Part shown: piece after piece, positions 25,370 through 35,945 of the stretch | How the letters are laid out: every line of letters starts with the position of its first letter | Position numbering within the stretch: the first letter of the stretch is position 1 | Origin: Bradyrhizobium campsiandrae | Lineage (GTDB): Bacteria > Pseudomonadota > Alphaproteobacteria > Rhizobiales > Xanthobacteraceae | DNA: 64,000 bases | Direction: 5' to 3' | Assembly (NCBI RefSeq): GCF_014529705.1 | Contig: NZ_JAANIH010000001.1 | Location: 1 to 64,000 of the forward strand | Translations under genes and position numbers: made by a program | Notes under the pieces: model-generated | The model's input: only the letters and a program-made list of their open reading frames with translations | Told to the model about the DNA's origin: nothing | Databases searched by the model: none

Positions 25370-26671
25370 ATGACCCATATCGCCATCATTGGCGCCGGCA
25401 TTACCGGCGTAACGACCGCCTATGCCCTGCTCGAACGCGGCTACAAGGTGACCGTGCTCGACAGGCACCGCTACGCCGCGATGGAGACCTCCTTTGCCAA
25501 TGGCGGGCAGCTCTCCGCCAGCAATGCCGAAGTGTGGAATAGCACCGCGACGATCCTGAAGGGCCTGCGCTGGATGTTCCGGCGCGATGCGCCGCTGCTG
25601 ATGAACCCGCGGCCGAACTGGCACAAATATTCGTGGATGGGCGAGTTCGTCGCGGCCATCGGCAACTACCGCGCCAATACGATCGAAACGACGCGGCTCG
25701 CCATCGAAGCCCGCAGGCATCTGTTCGAAATCGCTGCGCGCGAAGGCATCGACTTCGACCTCGAACGCCGCGGCATCCTCCACATCTATCACGACAAGAA
25801 GGGTTTTGAGTCCGGCCTGCGCGTCAATGCGCTGTTGCAGGAAGGCGGTCTTGACCGCCGTCCGGTGACACCGGAGGAGATCTGCACGATCGAGCCGACG
25901 CTGCGCAAGCAGTATTACGGCGGCTTCTTCACACCCTCGGATGCGACCGGCGATATCCATAAGTTCACGCGCGGGCTGGCTGACGCCTGCAAGCGACGCG
26001 GCGCAACCTTCATCCACGACGCGAATATCGATTCCGTAGCGCAAGCCGGCGGCGGCTTCGCGCTCGGCTGGGCCGATCTCTCCGCAAGCGGCGCCACTGC
26101 CTCCGCGCGCGGCACGCTGAAGGTCGACGGCGTTGTCGTTTGCGCCGGCGTCGCCAGCCGTCACTTCGCGGCGATGCTCGGCGAGCGCGTCAACGTCTAT
26201 CCGGTGAAGGGCTATTCGATCACGGTGCATCTCGATACCGACGACAGCCGCGACGCGACGCCAACCGTCAGCCTGCTCGACGAGGCCGCCAAGATTGTCA
26301 CGAGCCGGCTCGGCGCCGATCGCTTTCGCGTGGCCGGAACCGCCGAGTTCAACGACTTCAACCGCGACATCCGCGCCGATCGCGTGCAGCCGCTGGTCGA
26401 TTGGGTGCGCAGCAACTTCCCCGCCGTCGAGACCGCGCGCGTCGTGCCCTGGGCGGGCTTGCGACCCATGATGCCGAACATGATGCCGGTGGTCCGTGCG
26501 GGTCGGATGCCGGGCGTGTTCTTCAACACTGGCCACGGCCACCTCGGCTGGACACTTTCAGCCGCGACCGCTCAGATGATCGCGGGAACCATCGACGATT
26601 GGAGAGGGTTCAATGCGCCGCCGATCGCACCGACACTCAAGGTTGAGCGAGAGTATCGCCGTGCATCCTGA
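25370..26671 (+). CDS. FAD-dependent D-amino-acid dehydrogenase (DadA-like)
   Basis: Encodes 433 residues. The FAD motif IAIIGAGITGVTTAYALLER is at the start, followed by METSFANGGQLSASNAEVW, the typical DadA string, and the C-terminal GHGHLGWTLS motif. DadA enzymes oxidise D-amino acids (or glycine and sarcosine-like amines) to keto acids and pass electrons to the respiratory chain. The riboswitch directly upstream shows that glycine is the sensed metabolite, which makes glycine or a close relative a plausible product or substrate. The ABC permease genes follow on the same strand after a 182-base gap. Confidence 0.88.
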   Translation: MTHIAIIGAGITGVTTAYALLERGYKVTVLDRHRYAAMETSFANGGQLSASNAEVWNSTATILKGLRWMFRRDAPLLMNPRPNWHKYSWMGEFVAAIGNYRANTIETTRLAIEARRHLFEIAAREGIDFDLERRGILHIYHDKKGFESGLRVNALLQEGGLDRRPVTPEEICTIEPTLRKQYYGGFFTPSDATGDIHKFTRGLADACKRRGATFIHDANIDSVAQAGGGFALGWADLSASGATASARGTLKVDGVVVCAGVASRHFAAMLGERVNVYPVKGYSITVHLDTDDSRDATPTVSLLDEAAKIVTSRLGADRFRVAGTAEFNDFNRDIRADRVQPLVDWVRSNFPAVETARVVPWAGLRPMMPNMMPVVRAGRMPGVFFNTGHGHLGWTLSAATAQMIAGTIDDWRGFNAPPIAPTLKVEREYRRAS

Positions 26672-26853
26672 GTCGTCGCAAATCGACGCGGGGCGGCCCC
26701 TTGCGACCGCCCTGCCCTTGGCACACAATTTGCCCCAAGAGGACCGGTCTCCGGCCAACTCTTCCAGCCCGGTTAACAGGCGCGCATGATAGACACGACC
26801 GAATCCACGGGCGCCTCTCGGCCCCTTCAATTCCGCAGCCGGAGAGTAGGTGC

Positions 26854-27795
26854 ATGCTAGGTTATCTCATTCGCCGCGTTCTGGCCGCGGTGCCCGTGAT
26901 GGGCGTCGTCGCGCTTTTCGTGTTCCTGCTGCTGCGGCTGACGCCGGGCGATCCCGCCGCGATCCTCGCCGGCGACAATGCGACGCCGGAACGGCTGGAA
27001 CGCATTCGGACCTCGCTCGGTCTCAACGAGCCCTTGATCGTGCAATTCATCACCTGGGTGAACAAGCTGCTGCATGGCGATCTCGGCACCTCGCTGATCT
27101 CCAACCTGCCGGTCATGAAGATGATCGGCCAGCGCGTCGAGCCGTCGATTTCGATCGCATTGTCCACCATCATCCTCGCCGTCATCGTCGCGGTGCCGCT
27201 CGGCGTCATCGCAGCGTGGAAGCACGGCACCTGGATCGACCGCTTCGTGATGGGGCTGTCCGTGCTCGGCTTCTCGGTGCCGGTGTTCGTGGTCGGCTAT
27301 GTCCTGATCGAGGTGTTTGCGATCGACCTGCGCTGGGTGCCGGTGCAGGGCTTCAAGAGCATCTCCGCCGGCTTCGGGGCGTTCTTCGAACGCATCATCC
27401 TGCCGACCTGCGCGCTCTCCTTCATCTACATCGCGTTGATCGCGCGCATGACGCGCGCGGCGATGCTCGACGTTCTCGGCGAAGACTATGTGCGGACGGC
27501 GCGCGCCAAGGGCATCAACGAGGTCGCGGTGATGATGCGGCACGCGCTGCGCAACGCCGCAGTGCCCGTGATCACGGTGATCGGCACGGGCTTTGCGCTG
27601 CTGATCTCCGGCGTGGTCGTCACCGAGAGCGTGTTCAACATCCCCGGCATCGGCCGCCTCACGGTGGATGCCGTGCTGGCGCGCGACTATCCGGTGATCC
27701 AGGCGATGATCCTCCTGACCTCGCTGATCTACGTCGTCGTCAATCTCCTGATCGATGTCGCCTACACGCTGCTCGATCCCCGGATCCGGTACTAA
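26854..27795 (+). CDS. Peptide ABC transporter permease (DppB type)
   Basis: Encodes 313 residues from the ATG at 26854 (MLGYLIRRVLAAVPVMGVV), with GGAGAG 9 bases upstream. The N-terminal TM is followed by the LTPGDPAA motif, and the EAA loop reads DYVRTARAKGINEVAVMMRHALRNA. Six TM segments are visible. It is the DppB/OppB type half of the inner-membrane channel and should pair with the next gene. A 20-base gap separates them. The frame is open upstream to 26701, but that would add a non-membrane leader with no homologue-like start. Confidence 0.92.
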   Translation: MLGYLIRRVLAAVPVMGVVALFVFLLLRLTPGDPAAILAGDNATPERLERIRTSLGLNEPLIVQFITWVNKLLHGDLGTSLISNLPVMKMIGQRVEPSISIALSTIILAVIVAVPLGVIAAWKHGTWIDRFVMGLSVLGFSVPVFVVGYVLIEVFAIDLRWVPVQGFKSISAGFGAFFERIILPTCALSFIYIALIARMTRAAMLDVLGEDYVRTARAKGINEVAVMMRHALRNAAVPVITVIGTGFALLISGVVVTESVFNIPGIGRLTVDAVLARDYPVIQAMILLTSLIYVVVNLLIDVAYTLLDPRIRY

Positions 27796-27815
27796 GGCTA
27801 AGGACAACAACAGCA

Positions 27816-28703
27816 ATGACGGTCGATAGCCTTCCCCAGTCCTCCATTCCGATCACGTCGCCACTGCGGCCACGCCTCGGATTCCTCACCTCGACGCCGA
27901 TCATCGCGACCGCCACGATCCTGCTCGCGCTGGTCGTGGTGATCTCGATCTTCGCGCCGCTGATCGCGCCGCACGATCCGATCCAGCTTGCGCCCTCGCT
28001 GCGGCTCAAGCCCGCATCTGCGCAATTCCTGCTCGGCACCGACGCCTATGGCCGTGACCTGTTGTCGCGCGTGATCTATGGCGGCCGCATCTCGCTGCTG
28101 ATCGGCATCGGCTCGGCGGTCCTGTCGATCGCCATCGGGCTCGCGATCGGCCTCGTCTCCGGCTTCTTCAAGCTGGTCGATTCCGTGATGATGCGCGTCA
28201 TGGACGGCCTGATGGCGATGCCGAGCATCCTGCTCGCGATCGCCGTGGTGTCGCTGTCCGGCGCCAGCATCTGGACGGTGCTGGTTGCGATCACCATCCC
28301 CGAAATTCCGCGCGTGGCGCGCCTGGTTCGCTCGGTGGTGCTGTCGGCGCGCGAAGAACCCTATGTGGAAGCCGCGATCTCGGTCGGCTCGTCCTTGCCG
28401 AAGATCATGTGGCGGCATCTGATGCCGAACACGATCGCGCCGCTGATCGTCCAGGGCACCTATGTCTGCGCCTCCGCGATCCTCACCGAGGCCATTCTCT
28501 CCTTCCTCGGCGCCGGCATCTCGCCGGAGACGCCGACCTGGGGCAACATCATGGCCGAGGGCCGGCAGTACTTTCAGCTCAAGCCGACGCTGATCTTCTG
28601 GCCGGGCCTGCTGCTCTCGATCGCCATCCTCAGCATCAACCTGATCGGCGACGCCGCCCGCGACGCCCTCGATCCCCGCATGAAGCAGCGGGAGGGGAAG
28701 TGA
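27816..28703 (+). CDS. Peptide ABC transporter permease (DppC type)
   Basis: Encodes 295 residues. A cytoplasmic leader is followed by TM1 at about 28-50, the motif LGTDAYGRDLLSRVIYGGR that marks the DppC/OppC family, and the EAA loop EPYVEAAISVGSSLPKIMWRHLMPN. The end reads GDAARDALDPRMK, as in other members. It makes up the second half of the peptide channel with DppB. Its stop codon overlaps the ATG of the ATPase gene by one base (TGATG), so the two are translationally coupled. Confidence 0.92.
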   Translation: MTVDSLPQSSIPITSPLRPRLGFLTSTPIIATATILLALVVVISIFAPLIAPHDPIQLAPSLRLKPASAQFLLGTDAYGRDLLSRVIYGGRISLLIGIGSAVLSIAIGLAIGLVSGFFKLVDSVMMRVMDGLMAMPSILLAIAVVSLSGASIWTVLVAITIPEIPRVARLVRSVVLSAREEPYVEAAISVGSSLPKIMWRHLMPNTIAPLIVQGTYVCASAILTEAILSFLGAGISPETPTWGNIMAEGRQYFQLKPTLIFWPGLLLSIAILSINLIGDAARDALDPRMKQREGK

Positions 28704-30364
28704 TGGCCGATCAAATGACCAACCCCGTTCTCGACATCAACAACCTCGTCGTCGCCGTCGGCAAGAAGCCGGGCGGGCCAAAGATCATCGACGGCATCTC
28801 CATCCAGGTGCACGAGCGCGAGACGCTCTGCCTCGTCGGTGAAAGCGGCTCGGGCAAATCCGTGACCTCGCTGACCACCATGGGCCTGCTGCCGAAGGGC
28901 ACGCTGATGCCATCAGGCGGCAGCGTGAAGCTCGTCGGCGAGGAGATCCTCACCGCGACCGACCGCCGCCTGCGCCAGCTGCGCGCGACCAAGATGGCGA
29001 TGATCTTCCAGGAGCCGATGACCGCGCTCAATCCGGTCGTGCCGGTCGGCCGCCAGATCGACGAGGTCCTGCGCGCCCACACCGATCTCGATGCGAAAGC
29101 GCGAAAGAAGCGCATCCTCGACATGATGGAGCAGGTCCACCTGCCCCAGGTCGAGCGCATCTTCGCCTCCTACCCGCACCGGCTCTCCGGCGGCCAGCGC
29201 CAGCGCATCATGATCGCGATGGCGCTGGTGCTGGAGCCGAAGCTGCTGATTGCGGATGAGCCGACCACCGCGCTCGACGTCACCACGCAGAAGCAGATCC
29301 TGTCGCTGATCCGCGAGCTGCAGCGCGATCACGGCACCGCCGTGTTGTTCATCACCCATGACATGGGCGTGGTCGCCGAGATCGCCGACCGCGTCGCGGT
29401 GATGCGGCAAGGCCGCCTGGTCGAGACCGGCCCGCTCGAGGCCGTGCTGCGCAACCCGACGATGGAATATACCCGCAATTTGCTCGCCTCGGTGCCGAGC
29501 CTGGTGCCCCGGCCGCCGCGCGAGGAAAGCCGCGAACCCGTCGTGCTCGAGGCCAACGAGCTCAGCAAGGTCTACAAGGAGCGCGCGTTCTTCGGCAAAG
29601 GCCGCGAGGTCGTCGCCGCCGACAAGGTGACGCTGACCCTACGGAAGGGTCGCACGCTCGGCATCGTCGGCGAAAGCGGCTCGGGCAAATCGACGGTGGC
29701 GCGCTGCATCGTGCGCCTGATCGACCCGACCTCCGGCGGCGTGCGCCTCGCCGGCCGCGAGATCTCGGACATCTCGCGCCGCCTGCTGCAGCCGCACCGG
29801 CAGAAGATCCAGATCGTGTTCCAGGATCCCTACCGCTCGCTCAACCCGCGCGTCAGCGTCGGCGAGAGCATCGCGGAAGGCCCGATCAATTACGGCGTCC
29901 CGCACGCCAATGCGATGAAGCGGGCGCGCGAACTGCTCGAACTGGTCGGCCTGCCGGCCGACGCCGTGTCGCGCTATCCGCACCAGTTCTCCGGCGGCCA
30001 GCGCCAGCGCATCGCGATTGCGCGCGCACTCGCGCTCGATCCCGACGTTCTGGTCGCGGACGAAGCCGTCTCCGCGCTCGACGTCTCGGTGCAGGCCCAG
30101 GTGCTGGACCTGCTCGACGAGATCCAGCAGCGGCTCGGCATCGCCATCCTGTTCATCACCCACGATCTGCGCGTCGCAGCGCAAATCTGCGACGAGGTCG
30201 TGGTGATGCAGCACGGCCGCGTCGTCGAACAGGGCCCGGCCGGCGAAGTGCTGACGCATCCGCAGCAGGCCTACACCAAGGCACTGCTGGATGCCGCACC
30301 GGGGCGGCACTGGGACTTTGCGAACTTCCGGCCGGTGTCGGAGGGCGTGGCGGCCACTATGTAG
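28703..30364 (+). CDS. Peptide ABC transporter ATP-binding protein, two fused domains (DppD-DppF)
   Basis: Encodes 553 residues containing two ABC domains in one chain. Domain 1: Walker A GESGSGKS at 46-53, signature LSGGQRQR, Walker [13 protein letters not shown]. Domain 2 begins near residue 280: Walker [10 protein letters not shown], signature FSGGQRQR, Walker [13 protein letters not shown]. Both carry the catalytic Glu. The oligopeptide C-terminal extension after domain 1 is seen in ...[10 protein letters not shown]. This is the fused form common in rhizobia (compare GsiA). It energises the two permeases just upstream and is coupled to the second by a one-base overlap. GGGAGGGGAAG precedes the ATG. 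Confidence 0.93.
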   Translation: MADQMTNPVLDINNLVVAVGKKPGGPKIIDGISIQVHERETLCLVGESGSGKSVTSLTTMGLLPKGTLMPSGGSVKLVGEEILTATDRRLRQLRATKMAMIFQEPMTALNPVVPVGRQIDEVLRAHTDLDAKARKKRILDMMEQVHLPQVERIFASYPHRLSGGQRQRIMIAMALVLEPKLLIADEPTTALDVTTQKQILSLIRELQRDHGTAVLFITHDMGVVAEIADRVAVMRQGRLVETGPLEAVLRNPTMEYTRNLLASVPSLVPRPPREESREPVVLEANELSKVYKERAFFGKGREVVAADKVTLTLRKGRTLGIVGESGSGKSTVARCIVRLIDPTSGGVRLAGREISDISRRLLQPHRQKIQIVFQDPYRSLNPRVSVGESIAEGPINYGVPHANAMKRARELLELVGLPADAVSRYPHQFSGGQRQRIAIARALALDPDVLVADEAVSALDVSVQAQVLDLLDEIQQRLGIAILFITHDLRVAAQICDEVVVMQHGRVVEQGPAGEVLTHPQQAYTKALLDAAPGRHWDFANFRPVSEGVAATM

Positions 30365-30375
30365 CTCCATCTTCG

Positions 30376-30506
30376 GTGTCGTCCCGGCGAAGGCCGGGAC
30401 CCATACCGCGTGATCTGTCGATTGCGGGTGGTGCTGATCCCGAACGACCAATCTTCGCCAAACTCCTCCCTGGGGTTATGGGTCCCGGCCTTCGCCGGGA
30501 CGACAC
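30376..30506. repeat. Inverted repeat, 'GTCGTCCCGGCGAAGG' family, 30-bp perfect arms
   Basis: Arms 30376-30405 (starts GTGTCGTCCCGGCGAAGG) and 30477-30506 are perfect reverse complements with a 71-base loop. It fills most of the 293-base gap between the ATPase and the M81 peptidase gene. It could form a long hairpin in mRNA and end or attenuate the operon. The rest of the gap (30507-30657) holds nothing recognised. Confidence 0.9.
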
Positions 30507-30657
30507 TGAGAATTTGGAAGCGCCTTCTCAAACGACACGCATCCGTAGCATTCCCAAAACGTCTTGACCCCATGCATGGCGCGATTGCTTCCCGCCTTGC
30601 TCTCACGGCAAGGCCATGTCTAATTTCGCGCACTCTTGATGGACTGGACTTGAATTG

Positions 30658-32163
30658 ATGACACGTATCGCCGTCGGCGGCTTCCTGCACGAGACCAACA
30701 CCTTCGCTCCGACGAAGGCGACATTCGCGGACTTCCAGCATGGCGGCGGCTGGCCGGCGATGACGCAAGGGCCCGATGTGCTGAAGGTGATGCGGCGCAT
30801 CAATGTCGGGCTGGCTGGCTTCGTCGACAGCGCGGAGGCCAATGGCTGGGAACTGGTTCCGACCATCGCCTGTGGTGCGAGCCCCTCCGCGCATGTTACG
30901 GAGGATGCCTTCGAGCGCATCGTGAAGGTGATGGTCGACGGCATCAAGGCGGCCGGCCCCATCGATGCGGTCTATCTCGATCTGCACGGCGCCATGGTGA
31001 CCGAGCATCTCGACGACGGTGAAGGCGAGATTTTGTCGCGCGTGCGTCGCGTCATCGGCAGGGATATCCCGCTGGTCGCGAGCCTCGACCTGCACGCCAA
31101 CGTGACACCGGCGATGATGGAATACGCGGACGCGCTGATCGCCTACCGCACCTATCCGCATGTCGACATGGCCGACACCGGCCGCGCCTGCGCAAAGCAC
31201 CTCGCCCTGCTGCTGGAGACGAAGCAGCGTTTCGCAAAGTCGTTCCGCCAGATACCGTTCCTGATCGCGATCAGCTGGCAATGCACCAACGACTTCCCGA
31301 CCAAGGGCATCTACGAACAGCTCGCTGCCCTGGAGAGCGATGCGGTTCCGACCCTCTCCTTCGCACCGGGCTTTCCCGCCGCCGATTTCCGCGATTGCGG
31401 ACCGAGCGTGTTCGCCTATGGCAGGACGCAGGAAGATGCCGACCGCGCGGCCGATGCGATCGTCAAGCTGATCGAGAGCCATGAGGACGATTTCGACGGC
31501 AAGATCTGGTCGCCCGACGATGGCGTGCGCCACGCCATGGAACTCGCGAAGTCCGCGAGCAAGCCGATCATCATTGCCGACACCCAGGACAATCCCGGCG
31601 CCGGCGGCGATTCCGACACCACGGGCATGCTGCGCGCGCTGGTGCGCAACAGAGCGAGCGCGGCAACCGGCGTGATCTATGATCCGCAGTCCGCAAAAGC
31701 CGCGCATGCAGCCGGCGTCGGCGCCACCGTGACGCTATCGCTCGGCGGCAAATCTGGGATCGCCGGCGACGAGCCCTACACCGAGAGCTTCGTCGTCGAA
31801 AACCTCTCCGACGGCCGCTTCATCGCGTCCGGTCCCTATTATGGCGGCCGCGAGATGGAGATGGGGCCCTCCGCGGCCTTGCGGATCGGCGAGGTCCGCG
31901 TCGTCGTCTCCTCGCACAAGGCGCAGCTCGCCGACCAGGCGATGTATCGTTATGTCGGGATCGAGCCGACCAAGGAGAAGATCCTGGTCAACAAGAGCTC
32001 GGTGCATTTTCGGGCCGATTTCGAGCCGATCGCCGAAAAGCTGATGATCTGCGCCGCGCCGGGCGCGATGCCGGCGGATACGGCATCGCTGCCCTGGACG
32101 CGGCTGCGTCCGGGCATTCGCATCAAGCCGAACGGCCCCGTTTTCAATCCCTCCTCACGCTAA
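30658..32163 (+). CDS. M81-family metallopeptidase (MlrC-like)
   Basis: Encodes 501 residues. The N-terminal DUF1485 part begins with IAVGGFLHETNTFAP and holds the metal-binding strings YLDLHGAMV and LDLHANVT (Asp-Leu-His twice). The MlrC C-terminal domain (from about residue 300) includes IADTQDNPGAGGDSDT. MlrC of Sphingomonas degrades linear microcystin peptides; homologues elsewhere act on other small peptides, so substrate is open. The protein has no signal peptide. The start is ATG 30658 with a TTG just before it. It begins a run M81 - M20 - amidase on one strand, separated by 14 and 2 bases. Confidence 0.88.
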   Translation: MTRIAVGGFLHETNTFAPTKATFADFQHGGGWPAMTQGPDVLKVMRRINVGLAGFVDSAEANGWELVPTIACGASPSAHVTEDAFERIVKVMVDGIKAAGPIDAVYLDLHGAMVTEHLDDGEGEILSRVRRVIGRDIPLVASLDLHANVTPAMMEYADALIAYRTYPHVDMADTGRACAKHLALLLETKQRFAKSFRQIPFLIAISWQCTNDFPTKGIYEQLAALESDAVPTLSFAPGFPAADFRDCGPSVFAYGRTQEDADRAADAIVKLIESHEDDFDGKIWSPDDGVRHAMELAKSASKPIIIADTQDNPGAGGDSDTTGMLRALVRNRASAATGVIYDPQSAKAAHAAGVGATVTLSLGGKSGIAGDEPYTESFVVENLSDGRFIASGPYYGGREMEMGPSAALRIGEVRVVVSSHKAQLADQAMYRYVGIEPTKEKILVNKSSVHFRADFEPIAEKLMICAAPGAMPADTASLPWTRLRPGIRIKPNGPVFNPSSR

Positions 32164-32177
32164 CCGGACAGGACCAC

Positions 32178-33341
32178 ATGCCCACGATCGATCGCATCGA
32201 CGGCTACGCCGACGAACTCACCGCCATCAGGCGCGACCTCCACGCCCATCCCGAGATCGGCTTCGAGGAAGTGCGTACCTCCGGTATCGTCGCCGACAAG
32301 CTGGCAAGCTGGGGCATCGAGGTACATCGCGGCCTCGGCGGCACCGGTGTGATCGGAATCATCAAGGGCAAGGGTTCCGGCAGCAAGCGCATTGGCCTGC
32401 GCGCCGACATGGACGCGCTGCCGATGGAGGAGAACACCAATCTGAAATGGTCTTCGAAGATCCCCGGCCGCTTCCACGGCTGCGGTCATGACGGCCACAC
32501 CACCATGCTGCTCGGTACCGCGCGCTATCTCGCCGAGACCCGGAATTTCGACGGCACTGTGCACCTGATCTTCCAGCCGGCCGAGGAAGGCCTTGGCGGC
32601 GCCCGCGCCATGATCAAGGACGGGTTGTTCGAGAAGTTTCCGTGCGACGAGCTCTACGGCCTGCACAACGCGCCTGATCTGAACCACGGCGAGATCGCGA
32701 TCCTGCCCGGCCCGGCCATGGCCGCCGCCGACTTCTTCGACCTGCGCATCACCGGCTACGGCGCGCATGGCGCGATGCCTGAGCGCTCCAAGGACGCGGT
32801 GATCATCGCAACCACGCTGGCGCAGGCGATCCAGACCATCGTCAGCCGCAACGTCGAGCCGCTACAGGCCGCCGTCGTGTCGATCACCCAGATCCATGCC
32901 GGCTCCGCCTACAACGTCATTCCGGGCGATGCGCATCTGTGCGGCACCATCCGCACCTTCTCGAAGGAGATCCGTACCCTGGTCAGCGAACGCATCCGCA
33001 CCATCTGCGCCGGCATCGCCAGCGCCTATAATTGCGTGATCGACGTCGACATCCGCGACACCTTCAACGTGCTGGTCAACCAGGTCGAGCAGTCCAAGGT
33101 GGTCGAGGAGGTCGCGCGCACCGTGGTCGATCCCGCCAAGGTGATCACCCGCACCCAGCCGAAGATGGGCAGCGAGGATTTCGCCGACATGCTGGAGACC
33201 ATTCCCGGCGCCTATTTCTGGGTCGGCCATGACGGCTCGGTGCCGGTGCACAATCCCGGCTTCGTGCTCGACGACAAGATCCTGCCGATCGGCGCCAGCA
33301 TGTTCGCCCGCATCGTCGAAACGCGCATGCCGGTGGCCTAG
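32178..33341 (+). CDS. M20D-type N-acyl-amino-acid amidohydrolase (hippurate hydrolase-like)
   Basis: Encodes 387 residues. The metal ligands of the HipO / aminoacylase family are seen in GCGHDGHTTMLLG, QPAEEGLGGAR, GYGAHGAMPE and MGSEDFADM, with HNPGFVLDD at the end. RADMDALPMEE is also standard. Enzymes of this group remove acyl groups from amino acids such as hippurate, N-acetyl- or indole-acetyl amino acids. It lies 14 bases after the M81 gene and 2 bases before the amidase gene, so the three should be one operon. It is cytoplasmic. Confidence 0.9.
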   Translation: MPTIDRIDGYADELTAIRRDLHAHPEIGFEEVRTSGIVADKLASWGIEVHRGLGGTGVIGIIKGKGSGSKRIGLRADMDALPMEENTNLKWSSKIPGRFHGCGHDGHTTMLLGTARYLAETRNFDGTVHLIFQPAEEGLGGARAMIKDGLFEKFPCDELYGLHNAPDLNHGEIAILPGPAMAAADFFDLRITGYGAHGAMPERSKDAVIIATTLAQAIQTIVSRNVEPLQAAVVSITQIHAGSAYNVIPGDAHLCGTIRTFSKEIRTLVSERIRTICAGIASAYNCVIDVDIRDTFNVLVNQVEQSKVVEEVARTVVDPAKVITRTQPKMGSEDFADMLETIPGAYFWVGHDGSVPVHNPGFVLDDKILPIGASMFARIVETRMPVA

Positions 33342-33343
33342 GA

Positions 33344-34765
33344 ATGCAGAAGAAGAGCGTCAAAGAGACGGTCACCTCGCTGCACGATCTGTCCGCGGTC
33401 GACCTGATCGCGGGCTATCGGGCCAAGCAGTTCTCGCCAAGCGAGGTGCTGGAGGATTTGCTCACGCATGTCGCTGCGTGGGAGCCGCATCTGAAGGCGC
33501 TCTATGCGTTCGACCCTGACAGCGCGCGCGAGACGGCGAAGGCCTCGACCGCGCGCTGGACCGGCGGCGAGCCGTCGGGCCCGCTCGACGGCGTGCCTGT
33601 CACGGTGAAGGACAACATCGCCACCAAGGGCGTGCCGGTGCCGCTGGGGGCAGCCAGCGTCAAGCTGGTGCCGGCCGAGAAGGATGCCCCGCCCGCCGCG
33701 CGGCTGCGCGAGGCCGGCGCCATCATCTTCGCCAAGACCACCATGCCCGATTACGGCATGCTGTCCTCGGGTCTTTCCTCGTTCCATGCGCTGGCGCGCA
33801 ATCCCTGGGACCTTGCCAAGAACCCCGGCGGCTCCAGCGCCGGCGCGGGCGCTGCGGCGGCGGCCGGCTATGGTCCCCTGCATCTCGGCACCGATATCGG
33901 CGGCTCGGTTCGCCTGCCCGCCGGCTGGTGCGGCCTCGTCGGCCTCAAGCCGAGCTTCGGCCGCGTGCCGATCGATCCCACCTATGTCGGCCGCGTCGCC
34001 GGGACCATGACCCGCATCGTCGACGACTGCGCGCTGATGATGAGCGTGATCGCCAAGCCCGACCGGCGCGACGGCATGAGCCTGCCGGCGGAGCCGCTGA
34101 ACTGGAAGGGGCTGGAAAAGTCTCCGCGCAAGCTGCGCATCGGCCTGATGCTCGATCCCGGCTGCGGCATGGCGCTGGAGAAGCCGGTGCGCGAGGTCGC
34201 AGTGAAGGCTGCGAAGGCATTCGAATCCGCAGGCAGCGTCGTCACCGAGGTCGACGGCATCCTGACGCGCGAGATGCTCGACGGCCTCGACAATTTCTGG
34301 CGCGCGCGGATGTGGGACGATCTGTCGAAACTGACGCCGGCGGAGCAGGCCAAGGTGCTGCCTTACATTTTCAAATGGGGCGAGTCAGGCGCGAAGCTGT
34401 CGGGTGTCGACGTCATCCGCGGCTTCAACCAGACCATGGCGATCCGCGCGGCGGCGTCAAAGCTGTTCTGCGAGCTCGACTATGTGATCTCGCCGACTGC
34501 GCCGAACGTGAACTACCCGGCGGAATGGGCCTCGCCCACCAATGATCCCATGAAGCCGTTCGAGCACATCGCCTATACCGTGCCGTGGAATATGTCGGAG
34601 AACCCGGCCGTCTCCATCAATGGCGGATTCGACGCCAAGGGATTTCCCATCGGCGTGCAGATCGTCGGTCGCCGCTTCGACGATCTCGGCGTGCTCGGCA
34701 TGGCCAAGGCGTTCGAGGGCCTGCGCGGTCCGCAAAGGCCGTGGCCGAAGCCGCCTGCGAAGTAG
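33344..34765 (+). CDS. Amidase (amidase signature family)
   Basis: Encodes 473 residues. The Ser-cisSer-Lys triad can be placed: K89 in VTVKDN, cis-Ser S164 in NPGGSSAGAG and nucleophile S188 in GTDIGGSVR, with the 24-residue spacing between the two serines that is normal for the family. It hydrolyses amides to acids and ammonia; the substrate is unknown. It begins two bases after the stop of the M20 gene, so it is tightly coupled. With its neighbours it suggests a pathway that strips acylated or amidated amino acids after import by the peptide transporter. Confidence 0.92.
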   Translation: MQKKSVKETVTSLHDLSAVDLIAGYRAKQFSPSEVLEDLLTHVAAWEPHLKALYAFDPDSARETAKASTARWTGGEPSGPLDGVPVTVKDNIATKGVPVPLGAASVKLVPAEKDAPPAARLREAGAIIFAKTTMPDYGMLSSGLSSFHALARNPWDLAKNPGGSSAGAGAAAAAGYGPLHLGTDIGGSVRLPAGWCGLVGLKPSFGRVPIDPTYVGRVAGTMTRIVDDCALMMSVIAKPDRRDGMSLPAEPLNWKGLEKSPRKLRIGLMLDPGCGMALEKPVREVAVKAAKAFESAGSVVTEVDGILTREMLDGLDNFWRARMWDDLSKLTPAEQAKVLPYIFKWGESGAKLSGVDVIRGFNQTMAIRAAASKLFCELDYVISPTAPNVNYPAEWASPTNDPMKPFEHIAYTVPWNMSENPAVSINGGFDAKGFPIGVQIVGRRFDDLGVLGMAKAFEGLRGPQRPWPKPPAK

Positions 34766-34773
34766 GCTTCTCT

Positions 34774-34903
34774 CGTCATTCCGCGTTGCGCCCTCTTGGC
34801 GCAAGCCCGGAATCCATTCATCGGCACTACTGATGCCGAAAGATGGATTCCCAGGTGCGCAATTGCGCACCGGAGCTCGCGCGTCGCGCGCCCCGGAATG
34901 ACG
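34774..34903. repeat. Inverted repeat, 'GTCATTCCGG' family
   Basis: CGTCATTCC at 34774 faces GGAATGACG ending at 34903, with further internal pairs such as GGCGC/GCGCC and GGAATCCAT/ATGGATTCC. It belongs to the same family as the copy at 59297-59363. It covers most of the 180-base gap between amidase and the crotonase-like gene and contains the hairpin of the preceding transcript. Confidence 0.75.
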
Positions 34904-34945
34904 TGCTAGAGAGACCGACAACGATACAAAGGAAGGAAATCACCC

Positions 34946-35836
<891 letters not shown>

Positions 35837-35840
35837 CTTC

Positions 35841-35930
35841 GTAGGGTGGGCAAAGCGAAGCGTGCCCACGCATTTTTCCTGATCGAGAGAGATGGTGGGC
35901 ACGGCGCAAGAGCGCCTTTGCCCACCCTAC
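35841..35930. repeat. Inverted repeat, 'GTAGGGTGGGCAAA' family, copy 1
   Basis: GTAGGGTGGGCAAAGCG at the left pairs with CGCCTTTGCCCACCCTAC on the right, with GTGCCCAC / GTGGGCAC inside. It lies between the convergent ends of the crotonase gene (35836) and the quinone oxidoreductase gene (35946), so it may serve as a two-way terminator. A second copy is at 56438-56529. Confidence 0.85.
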
Positions 35931-35945
35931 CGCACTACGGCACCG

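Noticed and set aside
30365..30657. Long hairpin considered as a CRISPR or retron-like element
   Set aside because: It is a single palindrome of a common dispersed family with no direct repeats or linked enzyme.
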